Shown here piece after piece: positions 8,501-16,946 of a stretch of DNA of 50,831 nucleotides. The notes under the pieces were generated by a model. The model was not told the origin of the DNA. It searched no databases and saw nothing but the letters and a program-made list of their open reading frames with translations. A program made the position numbers and the translations under genes. Source of the stretch: Myxococcales bacterium (lineage in GTDB: Bacteria; Myxococcota_A; Polyangia; Polyangiales; Houyiibacteriaceae). The first letter of the stretch is position 1. The number at the start of each line of letters is the position of its first letter. The DNA is taken from NCBI GenBank assembly GCA_019637115.1, contig JAHBWH010000043.1, positions 1-50,831 on the forward strand, given 5' to 3'.

Positions 8501-10269
8501 CGCCGGGCCGTCCGCGCGGCGCCTTCCTCGCGCCACGCGACCGCCTGCGAGGGAGTCTCGGTGGCATCGACCACCGCGTCCGGCGCTGCGGTGGGCGAGG
8601 GGCGACGACGGCGCGCCGCCGAGCCCAGCGGGCCGAGGGGGGACGTGAGCGCCAGACCGACCGCGTAGGGGCCCACGCCGTCGATGCGCCCGCTGCCGGA
8701 GCCGAGCGGCAGGTCGGCGAGCACGACGTCGCGGACGTCCACGCCGAGCGCGAGCGTCGGGGCGCGGAGGTCGCCTCGCACGTAGCCGGTGGCGACGAGC
8801 GCGCCGACGTAGAGGGGGCCATAGCGCAGCCGCGTGAAGACCCAGCGGCCCTGCGCGTCGAGCGTGATCTCGTCACCGTCGATGCGCAGCCGCGCGTCGA
8901 GCCGTCCCCCGCCGCGCAGGCCCGGGACGAGCGCCCTGAGGGTCGGATCGGCGGCGAAGTCGCGGATGTCGCCGCGCACGTGCAGGTCGACCACGCCGTC
9001 GAAGCCGACGCTCCCGCTCGCCTCGAGCTCGCCCCCTCGGATGTTCAGCGCCGCGCGATCGATGTGGAGGGCGTCGGGCGCGAGCCTGCCCTCGACCGTA
9101 CCTCCCGGGATCTGCAGGTCGTCGTACGTGAAGGGCGCGAAGCTCGCCCGCACGCGCGGGTCCTCGCCGTCGTCGAGGCGCACGCCGACCGCCCCGCGCA
9201 GGTCGAGCGCGGGCGCGCCGTCGACGAGCGCGTCGAGCCGAAGACCTCCCGTGCGCGCCTCGAGGTCGAGGTGCATCGGCTCGCCGAGGCGGAGCGTGCC
9301 CTCCAGGCCGATGGGGCCAGCGTCGCTCCGGACCCAGCCGCGCGCGCGCAACGCGTCGAGCGGGCCGGTCACGTGGACGTGGCCGCGCAGGGCGCCGCGC
9401 AGCGCCTCGGCGGGCGCGACGAAGCCGCTCTCGGCGAGGGTGGCGAAGCGGAGCGGGTCGAGGTGGACCCAGAGATCGAGCTCGGGCTCGGCCGCGGGGC
9501 GAGGCGAGGCGAGGGCGAAGCGCGCGGCGACACGGTCCCCGGCCGCGCCGTCCTCGCCCACGGTGCGCGCGACGACGTGGACGGCGATGCCCGCGGTGGG
9601 GTCGTCGGTGATGCGCGCGCGCACGGACTCGAGCTCGACGGGGAAGGGCGTCGGGCCGGTGACGCGCCCCGAGAGCGCGTGGATGCGCACGTCGACGCCG
9701 TCCTCGACGCGGTCGTCGATGCGGAGGCCGAGGCGCGCGCTCACGTCCTCGATGACGATCCCTCGGACGCCGGCGACCTCGCCGTGCACGCGCAGGCCGT
9801 CGAGGCGGAGCTCGTCGACGATCGCGAGCACGCCGTTCGGATCGGGCGGCGTGCCCGGGGGCGAGGGGCTGGCCGCGCCGAAGGCGTCGAGGAACGACGG
9901 CAGGCCGTCCTCGCCTTCGTAGAGCACGAGCTCGCCGCCCTCTACGTGCCCGCGCGGGAAACGCAGCACGCCCCGGCGGAGCGCGACGAGATCCGCCTCG
10001 GCGCTCAGGCGCTCGCCTCGGATGACGAGCCTGCCGTCGGGGTCGTAGATGCGCGCGTCCTCGACGGCGACCTTCCACGGCGACAGGTGCGTCACGCGGC
10101 CGACCTCGAGCGTGCCGGCCATCTCCCCCGTCACGAGCTCGGCGAGCGCGGCGCGACCGGCCTCGTGCGCGGCCGGCGTGTCGAGGTGCACGCGCGCGGA
10201 GAGCATCAGCACCGCGAGGGCCACGAAGACCCAGATGAAGACCCACGCCGTGATGCGCCAGCCCCGCAT
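5527..10269 (-). CDS. tamB: TamB-like translocation/assembly module protein
   Basis: A 1580-residue inner-membrane-anchored protein of the TamB/AsmA-like family, which bridges the periplasm and works with an Omp85 partner in outer-membrane protein or lipid transport. The N-terminus has one membrane anchor (WRITAWVFIWVFVALAVLML, about residues 4-24). Then come more than a thousand residues of repetitive beta-rich sequence, ending in the conserved C-terminal TamB (DUF490) domain with the typical FDGGATLDPQVSL, LLISGD and SPPDNFSLDVTW segments. Its ATG overlaps the TamA stop codon by one base (TGATG), which implies translational coupling. The frame is open further upstream, but that part lies antisense-in-frame to tamA and is not coding. 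Confidence 0.92.
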   Translation of the reverse strand: MRGWRITAWVFIWVFVALAVLMLSARVHLDTPAAHEAGRAALAELVTGEMAGTLEVGRVTHLSPWKVAVEDARIYDPDGRLVIRGERLSAEADLVALRRGVLRFPRGHVEGGELVLYEGEDGLPSFLDAFGAASPSPPGTPPDPNGVLAIVDELRLDGLRVHGEVAGVRGIVIEDVSARLGLRIDDRVEDGVDVRIHALSGRVTGPTPFPVELESVRARITDDPTAGIAVHVVARTVGEDGAAGDRVAARFALASPRPAAEPELDLWVHLDPLRFATLAESGFVAPAEALRGALRGHVHVTGPLDALRARGWVRSDAGPIGLEGTLRLGEPMHLDLEARTGGLRLDALVDGAPALDLRGAVGVRLDDGEDPRVRASFAPFTYDDLQIPGGTVEGRLAPDALHIDRAALNIRGGELEASGSVGFDGVVDLHVRGDIRDFAADPTLRALVPGLRGGGRLDARLRIDGDEITLDAQGRWVFTRLRYGPLYVGALVATGYVRGDLRAPTLALGVDVRDVVLADLPLGSGSGRIDGVGPYAVGLALTSPLGPLGSAARRRRPSPTAAPDAVVDATETPSQAVAWREEGAARTARRARRIALDGRVDLRQGLRVDLGSLELAAGRERWTGSLRGLRVEGTRVELGALALASGAQRIQGSGRWQRRGEDTMRVEVAALDLARLRQLLRGWLPDTVPAVEGVLGGTATLGGDLERQPTLALDAQIAGGRFGAAIPGAMEGSLLLRYDGGRLDADVGAILEGAGEIEAHVQGTLDTDVRLRDAAADGAYELRARVGDVDLDLLTLLTDELPTLRGRASGSLRASGDLQVFDFEADLQVPALEVAPLPPLGARLHLAYAEGAFVARAGFDDEHGQLAEGEASVVLDLRSTLEDPSILPLLLDTAPWRVALRVPRRRLDRFPPALVEGFPGADKLEASATLTFRGGAYRPQGDLLANVAWTGSERRGCGDAARPRAAINARLRDGVTHADVSGFVGGEQVVWAEAHAPTPIATWLRDTSAFAPPPTRLDLWAIDVPSARLPVLCEHADGPITAALEVHNLFGARPRAELEVSSIGVVLRELATGGSGEPRVRAQTRPLDVGMRATLGGGALEADARISWWNEGRTTLRARLPMTWQGVELPIPSEDAYLTSRLTLDRTPLDAPLYWVDEIREPSGTLQGELAIHGPWRAPRFEGSVDILDGRLTIPAFGQRLEDVTGLVLFEGDRIAFQDVRARDGDGVAVIAGGLELEGLQPRRADLVLRAESFPVRQEGSVLARLTGSARLGTELQPDGLDGELVVDGLAVWLARDAGRTPQSLTLHPDIHVVGVDPEPADEGEPYAVRLRIDAREPFTVKGEDFAALLAAQLQLEHEGGLSLEGYVRLEAGHFDVFGKRFDVERGALSFDGGATLDPQVSLVANHELRSRPGELVSVTASGRLSEPSIRFSSTLTNDRAEIIALLISGDIRGDTAQEVERAPTDFLAGIAAGALTLTLREEFGQVVPTIALEGNRYGGTRIRGGWRLEELLPETIRRVIQGVYVEGFFNTVGADGTERRTVGLLDYGFRLELAFPRNIVNTNTFSPPDNFSLDVTWQP

Positions 10270-12389
10270 CAGAAGGCCTCGCCGATGGTGAAGTGGAAGG
10301 CCCCGTTGATGGGGATCCCGAGCAGCCGCACGTCGCGACCGGTCAGCGGGTCGTCGCCCCCAATGACCTGCGCCCCCGGGACGCGCACGCCGACGTCGAA
10401 GCGGATGGGGCCGATGATGGTGTCGTATCGAAGCCCCGCGCCGACGGCGAGGCGGATGTGATCGAAGCGGAAGCGCGCCTCGCGGCTCACGTCGCCCATG
10501 TCGGCGAAGGCGACGACGCCGAAGTCCTGGCTGACGGGGAGGCGGAGCTCGAGCGAGCCCTCCCACCGGCGGAGCCCGCCGCTGTTGTAGGTGAAGGGGT
10601 TGTCGGGGACGCCGCTCGCCTCGGGGGGATCGCCGAGGAATCCCGGAAGGAAGCCGCGGTGGCTCGAGGCGCCGCCGCCGCGAAGTCGGTAGGGGTTGGG
10701 GCCGAGGCGCGCGCTGACTGGATCGAGCGCGTCCGAGGAGCGCGAGATGTGCATCGAGCCGAGGCGGAAGCGCGCCGCGACGACGAGCCGGCCGAGGGGG
10801 ACATACCCTCGGAGGTCGGGGATCACACGCACGTAATCCCACGAGAGGAAGCGGGCCACGTGGAGGTCGAGCGCCGCGTAGACGCCGCGGGTCGGGCGCC
10901 GGATGTCGTCGCGGAGATCGATCTTGATGCCGAGATCGAGGAAGGCGACCTCGTAGCTCGTGAAGGGCACGTCGGGATCGGCGACGACGAAGATGTTGCC
11001 GCGCGGGCCGAGCGAGGTCGCGAGGCGCCCGTCGAAGAAGCTGCGCTGGAGCGCGATGGACGAGTCGAGGACGTGGCGGAAATAACGATCGAAGGGGTCG
11101 GGGCCCCAGTCGTAGCGGGCGTCGAAGGCGAGGTTCGTGCGCCGCTCGAGGAAGGCGGGCTGGCGCGCGCGCAGGCGCGCGTCGATGCCGAAGCGGGGGG
11201 GCGGGAAGGGGCCCGTCTCGGGCTGGAAGACGAGCTTGGGGCGCACCTCGAGCCGCACGTGGCGCAGACCGCCGAGGAAGTTTCGGTGCTCGACGAAGGC
11301 GAGCGCGTGGATGTCCCATTGGCGGACGTTCTGCTGCTCTTGGCCGCTCACCCACGTGCCGGCGAGCACGCCGCCGCCGAGGCCGTAGCGCAGGCGGCGC
11401 CCCGGCATCACGCGCACCTCGACGTCGACGACGCCCGTGCACCTGCCCCCCTCGTCGCGCTGCGGGCGTGGGAGGACCTCGACGCCCGCGAACGCGCCGA
11501 GCGAGTAGACGAAGTGTTGGGCCTCGTCGAGGAGGGCGCGCGTATAGCGGACGCCCGAGCGCAGATTCGCCGCGGCGCGGATCACCTCCTCGGAGAGGTC
11601 CTCGTTGCCCGTGATGGTGACGGAGCCGATCGCGCAGAGGGGGCCCGGCGTCACCTTCACCTCGACGTCGGCGTGCCGCCTCTCGGGATCGAGCTGCACG
11701 TGACCCGCGACGGTCGCGCAGCCGTGGCCCGCGAGCTCGACCGCGCGGAGCATCTCTCGCTTCGTGCGGTCGTAGAGCGCCTCGTCGAAGCGGTCGCCGA
11801 CGTCGAGCTCGAACGCGCGCTCGATCGTGCGGCGGACCCGCGGGTCGAGCGCCTCGTGACCGAAGACCCGGCGCGAGCGCACGAGCACGGGCTCGCCCTC
11901 CTCCACGGTGATCCCGAGCTCGACGCGGCACCCGCGGCCCTCGCCGTCGGGCTCGCACGGCGGCTCGGCGCCCTCGCGCGCCTCGGCGCGGTCGGAGTCG
12001 AGGGCGGCGGGGGGATCGTACGCGGTCGCGACCACGCGCGCGTCGTAGAAGCCGCGCGCGCGGTACCAGCGCACGACGCGCTGCAGGTCACGCTCGAAGA
12101 CGTTGCGGTCGTACGTCGGCCAATCGGTCCACGGCCAGCTCCAGAGGCGCAGGCGCAGGTCGGGGGAGGCGCGAAAGGGCGGGTCGCCGCAGCTCGGCGC
12201 GCCGCGGCCCGTGAAGTCGATGGCGGCGCGCTCGCGCTCGGTCGTCGCGAGGCAGGCGCGGAGCGCGCGCTCGCTCATGGCGTCGGTACCCTCGATGCGC
12301 AGGCGCGCGACGCCGTAGCGACCCTCGGGGATCTTCGCGCACCCGACGAAGAGCCCTGCGACCGTCAGCCACGAGATCGCGCGTCGCAT
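10269..12389 (-). CDS. tamA: TamA-like Omp85 family outer-membrane protein, predicted lipoprotein
   Basis: A 706-residue Omp85/BamA-superfamily protein. The N-terminus carries a lipoprotein-type signal (ISWLTVAGLFVGC, lipid-attachment Cys17). About 300 residues of POTRA-like domains follow (VEEGEPVLVRSRRVFGHEAL, SVTITGNEDLSEEVIRAA), then a 16-strand-type barrel with a C-terminal GAFHFTIGEAF strand. The predicted role is the outer-membrane half of the TAM complex with TamB, which it precedes and overlaps by one base. The lipidation signal is unusual, since family members usually have an ordinary Sec signal. The gene starts 7 bases after the stop of the HEAT gene, so the three form one operon. 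A BamA-type paralogue rather than strict TamA cannot be excluded. Confidence 0.9.
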   Translation of the reverse strand: MRRAISWLTVAGLFVGCAKIPEGRYGVARLRIEGTDAMSERALRACLATTERERAAIDFTGRGAPSCGDPPFRASPDLRLRLWSWPWTDWPTYDRNVFERDLQRVVRWYRARGFYDARVVATAYDPPAALDSDRAEAREGAEPPCEPDGEGRGCRVELGITVEEGEPVLVRSRRVFGHEALDPRVRRTIERAFELDVGDRFDEALYDRTKREMLRAVELAGHGCATVAGHVQLDPERRHADVEVKVTPGPLCAIGSVTITGNEDLSEEVIRAAANLRSGVRYTRALLDEAQHFVYSLGAFAGVEVLPRPQRDEGGRCTGVVDVEVRVMPGRRLRYGLGGGVLAGTWVSGQEQQNVRQWDIHALAFVEHRNFLGGLRHVRLEVRPKLVFQPETGPFPPPRFGIDARLRARQPAFLERRTNLAFDARYDWGPDPFDRYFRHVLDSSIALQRSFFDGRLATSLGPRGNIFVVADPDVPFTSYEVAFLDLGIKIDLRDDIRRPTRGVYAALDLHVARFLSWDYVRVIPDLRGYVPLGRLVVAARFRLGSMHISRSSDALDPVSARLGPNPYRLRGGGASSHRGFLPGFLGDPPEASGVPDNPFTYNSGGLRRWEGSLELRLPVSQDFGVVAFADMGDVSREARFRFDHIRLAVGAGLRYDTIIGPIRFDVGVRVPGAQVIGGDDPLTGRDVRLLGIPINGAFHFTIGEAF

Positions 12390-12396
12390 CCGGGGC

Positions 12397-14838
12397 TCAG
12401 GGCTGGAGCGGGACCTTCAGCGGGTCGCCCAGCGAGAGCGGCCCACGCGGGGCGAGGGGCCAGCGGAGGTGGCCGCTCGCGTCCGTCCGCGTGACGAGCG
12501 CCGTGCCGTCCGCGAAGCGCAGCACGACGAGCGCGCGTCGCAAGAGCTGACCGGTCGGGCCGTGGGCGTGCACGCTCGCCTCGACCTCGCGAGGCGGGAG
12601 CGCGGGGGACGCGCACGCCCGCGAGACCTCGGGGGTGAGCTCGACCTCCGCGCACCGACGGAGCGCCTCGTGCTCGGGCTCGAGGGCGCCGAGCCAGCGC
12701 GCGGCCGCGGCGCGGACGACGGGCGCGTGCGCGCGCTCGAGCAGCCCCGCGGCGGGGCGGCCTTCGCAGCGGTGCCCGAGCGCCGCCAGGCCCACGACGA
12801 GGTTCGCGCGGACGTGGGCCTCGCGGTGTCGGAGGGCGCCGCAGAGGCGCTCGCGCGCCGTTTCGTTGGCCGGGGCGCCCGCCAGCAGGCGCTGGGCGAC
12901 GCCGAAGGCCGCGGCGGCCGAGACCGGGAAGGGCGCCGTCACGGCCTCGAGGAGCACGTCGAGGTCACGCGCCTCGCCGATCGCGCCGAGGGCGGCGGCC
13001 GCGGCGGCGCGGGCGTCGAGCGCGCCCTGGGGGTCGACGACGACTCGTCGGAGGATCTCACGCGCCTCTGCGTCGTCCGCCGCGCTGGCCAGTGATGTGA
13101 GCGCGGCGACGTGGTGGCGGGCCGAGGGGCTCGAGGCCAGGGCGCGGCGTCGCGCGCGCGAAGGCTCCCCGTCCCAGCGCGCGAGGGTGTCGAGCGCCCG
13201 GTCGGCCAGCCGCTCGTCCGGGTGCGCGAGCAGCTCGTCGAGGGCCCCGAGCGTCCGGCGGGGATCGCCCGTGACGCCACGCGCCAGCGCGCCCCCCAGC
13301 GCGTGCAGGGTCGCGTGCCGATCGAGCCGCTCGCGGCTCCCCAGGCGCTCGACGAGGCGCGCGACGCCGTCGGCGTCGACCGAGCGGCCGAGGGCCTCGG
13401 CGGCGGCGAAGCGCAGCGAGCCTTCGTCTTCGGCGAGGAGCGGCTCGAGGGCGCGCGCGCCGACGGGATCGCCGAGGGCGCCGAGGGCCTCGACGGCGGC
13501 GAGGCGGAGCGCGGGGTCGCGGGCCTCCAGCAGCGGCCGGATGGTGTCGAGCGCGCGGAGCGCGCCCAGCTGGCCGAGCAGACGGACGACGCGCGGGCGG
13601 GTCCCCGCGGGGGCGCGCGCGAGCGAGGTGAGCAGGGGGTCGGCGGCGCGACCGTCGGCGGGGTGGCGCGCGAAGTAGAGCTCGAGCGCGTCGAGCGCCT
13701 CGGGCCCCGAGGAGAGCTCGGTGAGGAGCGGGACGAGGACCTCGGGATCCCCGGTCGCGGCGAGCGCGCGGAGCAGCACGCCGCGGTCCGCGACGTCGCG
13801 CAGGAGCGCCTCGAGCAGGGCGTCGCTCGCGTCGGGCGCGGGCTCTCGCTCGAGGCGGCGCAGCACGACGCGGGCGACGGCGGTCGCGTGGCCGCGGCCC
13901 GCGAGGGTCCGCAGCTCACTCGCGAGCGCGCGCGTGAGCGCGGGCGCGCTCGCCGCGACGAGGAGCTCGGTGGCGAGCTCGCGCAGCGCGGGGTTGTCCA
14001 GCGCGCCGAGGATGGCCTCGTGGGCGGGCTCGTCGCCGATGGCGCCCAGGGCCGCGAGCGCGGCGCGCGCGACGCGGGCGTCTTGGTCGGCGAGCAACCC
14101 GGCGAGCGGCGCGACGCCGCGTGGGTCGCGCAGCTGGCCGAGGGAGGCGACGGCCGCGAGGCGAGGCTCCTCGCTCTCGTCGCGGAGGGCGATCACGAGC
14201 GCGGGCAGGGCGCGGGCGTCCTGCAGCGTGCCCAGCGCGAGGAGGACCGCCTGGCGCACGGCGGGGGTCTCGTCGCGGGCGCGGCCGATGAGCGGCACGA
14301 CCGCGCGCGGCTCGCCGAGCTCCGCGAGCCCGCGGGCCGCGGCGGCGCGGACGTCGGGGTCGTCGTCGTCCAGCCGGCCGAGCACGGGGACGACGGCGGC
14401 GGGGTCTCGGAGCGCGACGAGCGCGCGGAGGGCGACGAGGCGCACGCTCACGTCGGCGTCTCCGAGCGCCCGGACCAGCGACACGAGGGCGGCGGGATCG
14501 CCGATCATGCCGAGCGCCTCGCCCGCGCTCGCGCGGAGCTCGGGGTCAGGGTCCTCGAGCCACTCGCGCAGGACCGGGACCGCCTCGCGAAGTTGCACGC
14601 GGCCAGCCACGGCGGCGGCCTCGCGCCGAACGGCGGGCTCGGGGTCGCCGAGCGCGCGCAGGAGCGGCGCCCGGACGTCGCTCGCCGCGTAGCTCGCCAA
14701 GAGGCGCACGACCTCGCGACGTTGGCGGACGTCCCCGCTCGCGAGCTCGCGCTCGAGGCGGCCGAGGCGGCCCTCCCACTCGAAGCCGAGGCCGAGGAGC
14801 GCGAAGAGGACGAGCGCCACGCGGGAGGTGAGCGTCAC
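12397..14838 (-). CDS. large exported HEAT-repeat protein
   Basis: An 813-residue protein. A short signal or anchor (VTLTSRVALVLFALLGLGFEWEG) is followed by roughly twenty HEAT/PBS-lyase-type repeats of about 31 residues with the pattern D-P-x-V-R-x-x-A-x-x-A-L-G. A 70-residue beta-type C-terminal domain (DASGHLRWPLAPRGP) resembles carboxypeptidase-regulatory or transthyretin-like folds. It is probably a periplasmic scaffold. I chose the GTG at 14838 because the signal begins there and a TACAAG box stands 6 bases upstream; the longer frame to 15252 is low-complexity and antisense to the next gene. It is the first gene of the operon with tamA and tamB, 7 bases before tamA, which suggests a job in the same envelope-assembly machinery. 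Confidence 0.85.
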   Translation of the reverse strand: MTLTSRVALVLFALLGLGFEWEGRLGRLERELASGDVRQRREVVRLLASYAASDVRAPLLRALGDPEPAVRREAAAVAGRVQLREAVPVLREWLEDPDPELRASAGEALGMIGDPAALVSLVRALGDADVSVRLVALRALVALRDPAAVVPVLGRLDDDDPDVRAAAARGLAELGEPRAVVPLIGRARDETPAVRQAVLLALGTLQDARALPALVIALRDESEEPRLAAVASLGQLRDPRGVAPLAGLLADQDARVARAALAALGAIGDEPAHEAILGALDNPALRELATELLVAASAPALTRALASELRTLAGRGHATAVARVVLRRLEREPAPDASDALLEALLRDVADRGVLLRALAATGDPEVLVPLLTELSSGPEALDALELYFARHPADGRAADPLLTSLARAPAGTRPRVVRLLGQLGALRALDTIRPLLEARDPALRLAAVEALGALGDPVGARALEPLLAEDEGSLRFAAAEALGRSVDADGVARLVERLGSRERLDRHATLHALGGALARGVTGDPRRTLGALDELLAHPDERLADRALDTLARWDGEPSRARRRALASSPSARHHVAALTSLASAADDAEAREILRRVVVDPQGALDARAAAAAALGAIGEARDLDVLLEAVTAPFPVSAAAAFGVAQRLLAGAPANETARERLCGALRHREAHVRANLVVGLAALGHRCEGRPAAGLLERAHAPVVRAAAARWLGALEPEHEALRRCAEVELTPEVSRACASPALPPREVEASVHAHGPTGQLLRRALVVLRFADGTALVTRTDASGHLRWPLAPRGPLSLGDPLKVPLQP

Positions 14839-14844
14839 CGGCCC

Positions 14845-14850
14845 CTTGTA
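14845..14850 (-). promoter_or_regulatory. putative -10 box of the HEAT-tamA-tamB operon
   Basis: TACAAG on the minus strand, 6 bases before the GTG at 14838. There is no Shine-Dalgarno sequence. Confidence 0.3.
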
Positions 14851-14974
14851 GCACGCGCGGCGGGTCGACAGGTTCACCCTGGGGCTGCTCCGCTCGAGGC
14901 CGCGTCTGCGAGCCGCGGGATCCGCGACGGGGCCCGTTCGCGAAGGGGCCGCGCCGGACCCCGACCCCGTGGCC

Positions 14975-15514
14975 TCATCGTACGAGCGAGCTGGTTGCCT
15001 CGGAGGCCCCAGGAGGGACGATGACGAGCCGACCCTCGACGATCTGATCGCGGGTGCCGCTCGTCGGGCGGAAGTGGGCCTCGTAGAAGAGGGTGATCTC
15101 GTCTGGTCCAGGCCCCTGGGTCGTTCGAACGAACACGGCTCGTGCGTTCTGGTCGTAGGACCACTGCTCGTAGCCATCGGACGAGACTGAGAGCCCCGAG
15201 CAGCCGAGGACGCTGACGCGGGGAGCGGCGTGTCCCACCGGCAGACCGCCACGATATTCGTAGGTCACGTCCGGTTCGAGGTCGTCGAGCGAGCCCGAGA
15301 TGGTCATGAGGTTCATCGCGACCCGACCGCTCGAGTCGCGCACTTCGATGGTCGCGCGGTTGGCGGTCGCCGTGGCGCGCGCGACCCGTGAGCGGGCGCC
15401 GAAGGTGGCGTCGCCGAGCTCACCGACGACTTCGACTTGGCGGACCTCGAGCGACGGCTCGCAGCCGACCAACGGGATGCTCAGGGCGACGATGGCGATG
15501 ATCCGCGCGTGCAT
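14975..15514 (-). CDS. small predicted lipoprotein, function unknown
   Basis: A 179-residue protein with a typical lipoprotein signal (MHARIIAIVALSIPLVGC, Cys18). The mature part is beta-rich, without a recognised domain, and reads like an immunoglobulin- or fibronectin-type fold (ANRATIEVRDSSGRVAMNL, DVTYEYRGGLPVGHAAP). Only two cysteines occur, one of them in the lipobox. The ATG at 15514 has one of the few strong Shine-Dalgarno sequences in the window (GGAGGG, 4 bases upstream). The gene stands alone, 136 bases before the start of the HEAT-tamA-tamB operon and 290 bases after gpsA. The frame continues far upstream antisense to gpsA, but that part is not coding. Confidence 0.8.
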   Translation of the reverse strand: MHARIIAIVALSIPLVGCEPSLEVRQVEVVGELGDATFGARSRVARATATANRATIEVRDSSGRVAMNLMTISGSLDDLEPDVTYEYRGGLPVGHAAPRVSVLGCSGLSVSSDGYEQWSYDQNARAVFVRTTQGPGPDEITLFYEAHFRPTSGTRDQIVEGRLVIVPPGASEATSSLVR

Positions 15515-15804
15515 GTTTCCCTCCGATCTCGAACGCCACCATCGTAGCGAGGCCGGGATCGGGGCACCGTCAAGGTGTGTGAAGGCCGCGCATTTTTCGG
15601 GGCTGCGCGAACGCGCGCTTACGCCACCCCCGACCTGCGGGTTCCTCGGGCCTGCGCGAAGACCGCCAGTCGGCCGCCCCGCGCCCCTCGCCCGGCCGGC
15701 CGGCGAACGCGCGGGTCGAACGCTGCGCCGCCGTCGTGAGAGCTGGCACGTCGAGATGATGACCGAGCACCGGAGATTCCGCCGCCGCGTACGGGGGCGC
15801 GCGC

Positions 15805-16821
15805 TCAGCTCCGCTCTTCCTTGAGTGGCCGCGTCATCAGCTCGACGAGGGCGACCTGCGCGGGCTTGTCCTGGTAGAGGACCGAGTAGACCGCGTGGGT
15901 GATGGGCATGTCGACGTCGAGCTTCAGGGCGAGCTCGTGGGCGCTCTTGGCGGTCTGCACACCCTCCGCGACCATGCCGAGGTCCTTCAGAATCTCCGGC
16001 AGTTTGCGGCCCTGCCCGAGCTCCATGCCCACCCGTCGGTTGCGGCTCAGGTCCCCGGTGCAGGTGAGGACCAGATCGCCCATCCCGGACAACCCGGCGA
16101 GCGTGAGGGGGTTGGCGCCGAGCGTGAGGGCCAAGCGGCTCAGCTCCGCGAGCCCGCGCGTGATGAGCGCGGCGCGGGTGTTGTGGCCGAGCTTCATTCC
16201 GTCCGCGATGCCTGCGGCGATGGCGATGACGTTCTTGAGCGCGCCGCCGACCTCGACGCCGGTGACGTCCTCGGTCGTGTAGACGCGGAAGCGGTCGGTG
16301 TTGAAGTAGCGCTGCACCTGCTGGCGGATCGCTTCGTCGTGCCCGGCGATGCTCACCGCCGTCGGGACGCCGCGCGCGACCTCGTGCGCGAACGACGGCC
16401 CGCCCAGGTACGTGAGCATCCGATGGCGCTCCTTCGGGAAGAGCTCCTCGAAGACCTCGGAGACGAGCTTCAGCGAGCCCTGCTCGATGCCCTTCGTGGC
16501 GCTCACGATGGGCACGTGGGCGGGCACGAGCGGCACGAGGTCGGCGAGCAACGCGCGGTTCGCCTCGGTGGGGACGACCACGATGACGAGGTCCGCGTCG
16601 CGCACCGCCGCGGCGAGGTCCGACGTCGCGTGGAGCGGTGGCGGGAGCGGGACGTCCCGGAGGTAGTCCGGGTTGGTGCGGCGCTCCTCGATCATGGCGG
16701 CCTGGTCGGCCCGCCGAGACCATAGGCGCGTCTCGTACCCTTGATCGGCCATCAGCTTCGCGAGGGCGGTGCCCCACGACCCCGCCCCGATCACCGCGAC
16801 GATGGGCTTCTCTTCGCTCAT
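15805..16821 (-). CDS. gpsA: NAD(P)-dependent glycerol-3-phosphate dehydrogenase
   Basis: A 338-residue GpsA, the usual length. It reduces dihydroxyacetone phosphate to sn-glycerol 3-phosphate for phospholipid synthesis in the cytoplasm. The Rossmann motif GAGSWGTALA is at 12-21, the SATKGIE segment has Lys110, GGPSFA is at 140-145, catalytic Lys196 sits in GGALKNV, and the substrate-binding GMGDL...SRNRR lies around 246-263. The ATG at 16821 has TAGGCT 6 bases upstream and no Shine-Dalgarno sequence, so it may have its own leaderless promoter despite lying on the same strand as the carbonic-anhydrase-like and vanZ-like genes. Confidence 0.98.
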   Translation of the reverse strand: MSEEKPIVAVIGAGSWGTALAKLMADQGYETRLWSRRADQAAMIEERRTNPDYLRDVPLPPPLHATSDLAAAVRDADLVIVVVPTEANRALLADLVPLVPAHVPIVSATKGIEQGSLKLVSEVFEELFPKERHRMLTYLGGPSFAHEVARGVPTAVSIAGHDEAIRQQVQRYFNTDRFRVYTTEDVTGVEVGGALKNVIAIAAGIADGMKLGHNTRAALITRGLAELSRLALTLGANPLTLAGLSGMGDLVLTCTGDLSRNRRVGMELGQGRKLPEILKDLGMVAEGVQTAKSAHELALKLDVDMPITHAVYSVLYQDKPAQVALVELMTRPLKEERS

Positions 16822-16827
16822 GGCGGC

Positions 16828-16833
16828 AGCCTA
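16828..16833 (-). promoter_or_regulatory. putative -10 box of gpsA
   Basis: TAGGCT on the minus strand, 6 bases before the ATG at 16821. Confidence 0.4.
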
Positions 16834-16883
16834 CTTCGCTCGCGCCGGTCCGAGCCAGCCCTCGTCCGGGGGCAGGCAGCCCC

Positions 16884-16938
16884 GGTTCGATCCGGGTTCG
16901 ATCCGGGTTCGATCCCAGTTCGATCTCGGTTCGACCCG
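16884..16938. repeat. tandem array, 5 units of 11 bp resembling a tRNA T-loop
   Basis: Five 11-bp units between the carbonic-anhydrase-like gene and gpsA, with consensus GGTTCGATCCG and variants GGTTCGATCCC, AGTTCGATCTC and GGTTCGACCCG. The unit matches the conserved T-arm/B-box sequence of tRNA genes, but no acceptor, D or anticodon arms are present. Confidence 0.9.
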
Positions 16939-16946
16939 CTTCGGGC

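Noticed and set aside
10270-11958. Upstream part of the 2143-codon frame that contains tamB
   Set aside because: This part overlaps tamA in another frame and has shadow-like Arg/Pro composition. The membrane anchor and TGATG overlap fix the TamB start at 10269.
16884-16938. tRNA gene suggested by GGTTCGATCC
   Set aside because: The flanks offer no acceptor stem, D arm, anticodon arm or CCA. Five copies at 11-bp spacing show that it is a tandem array.
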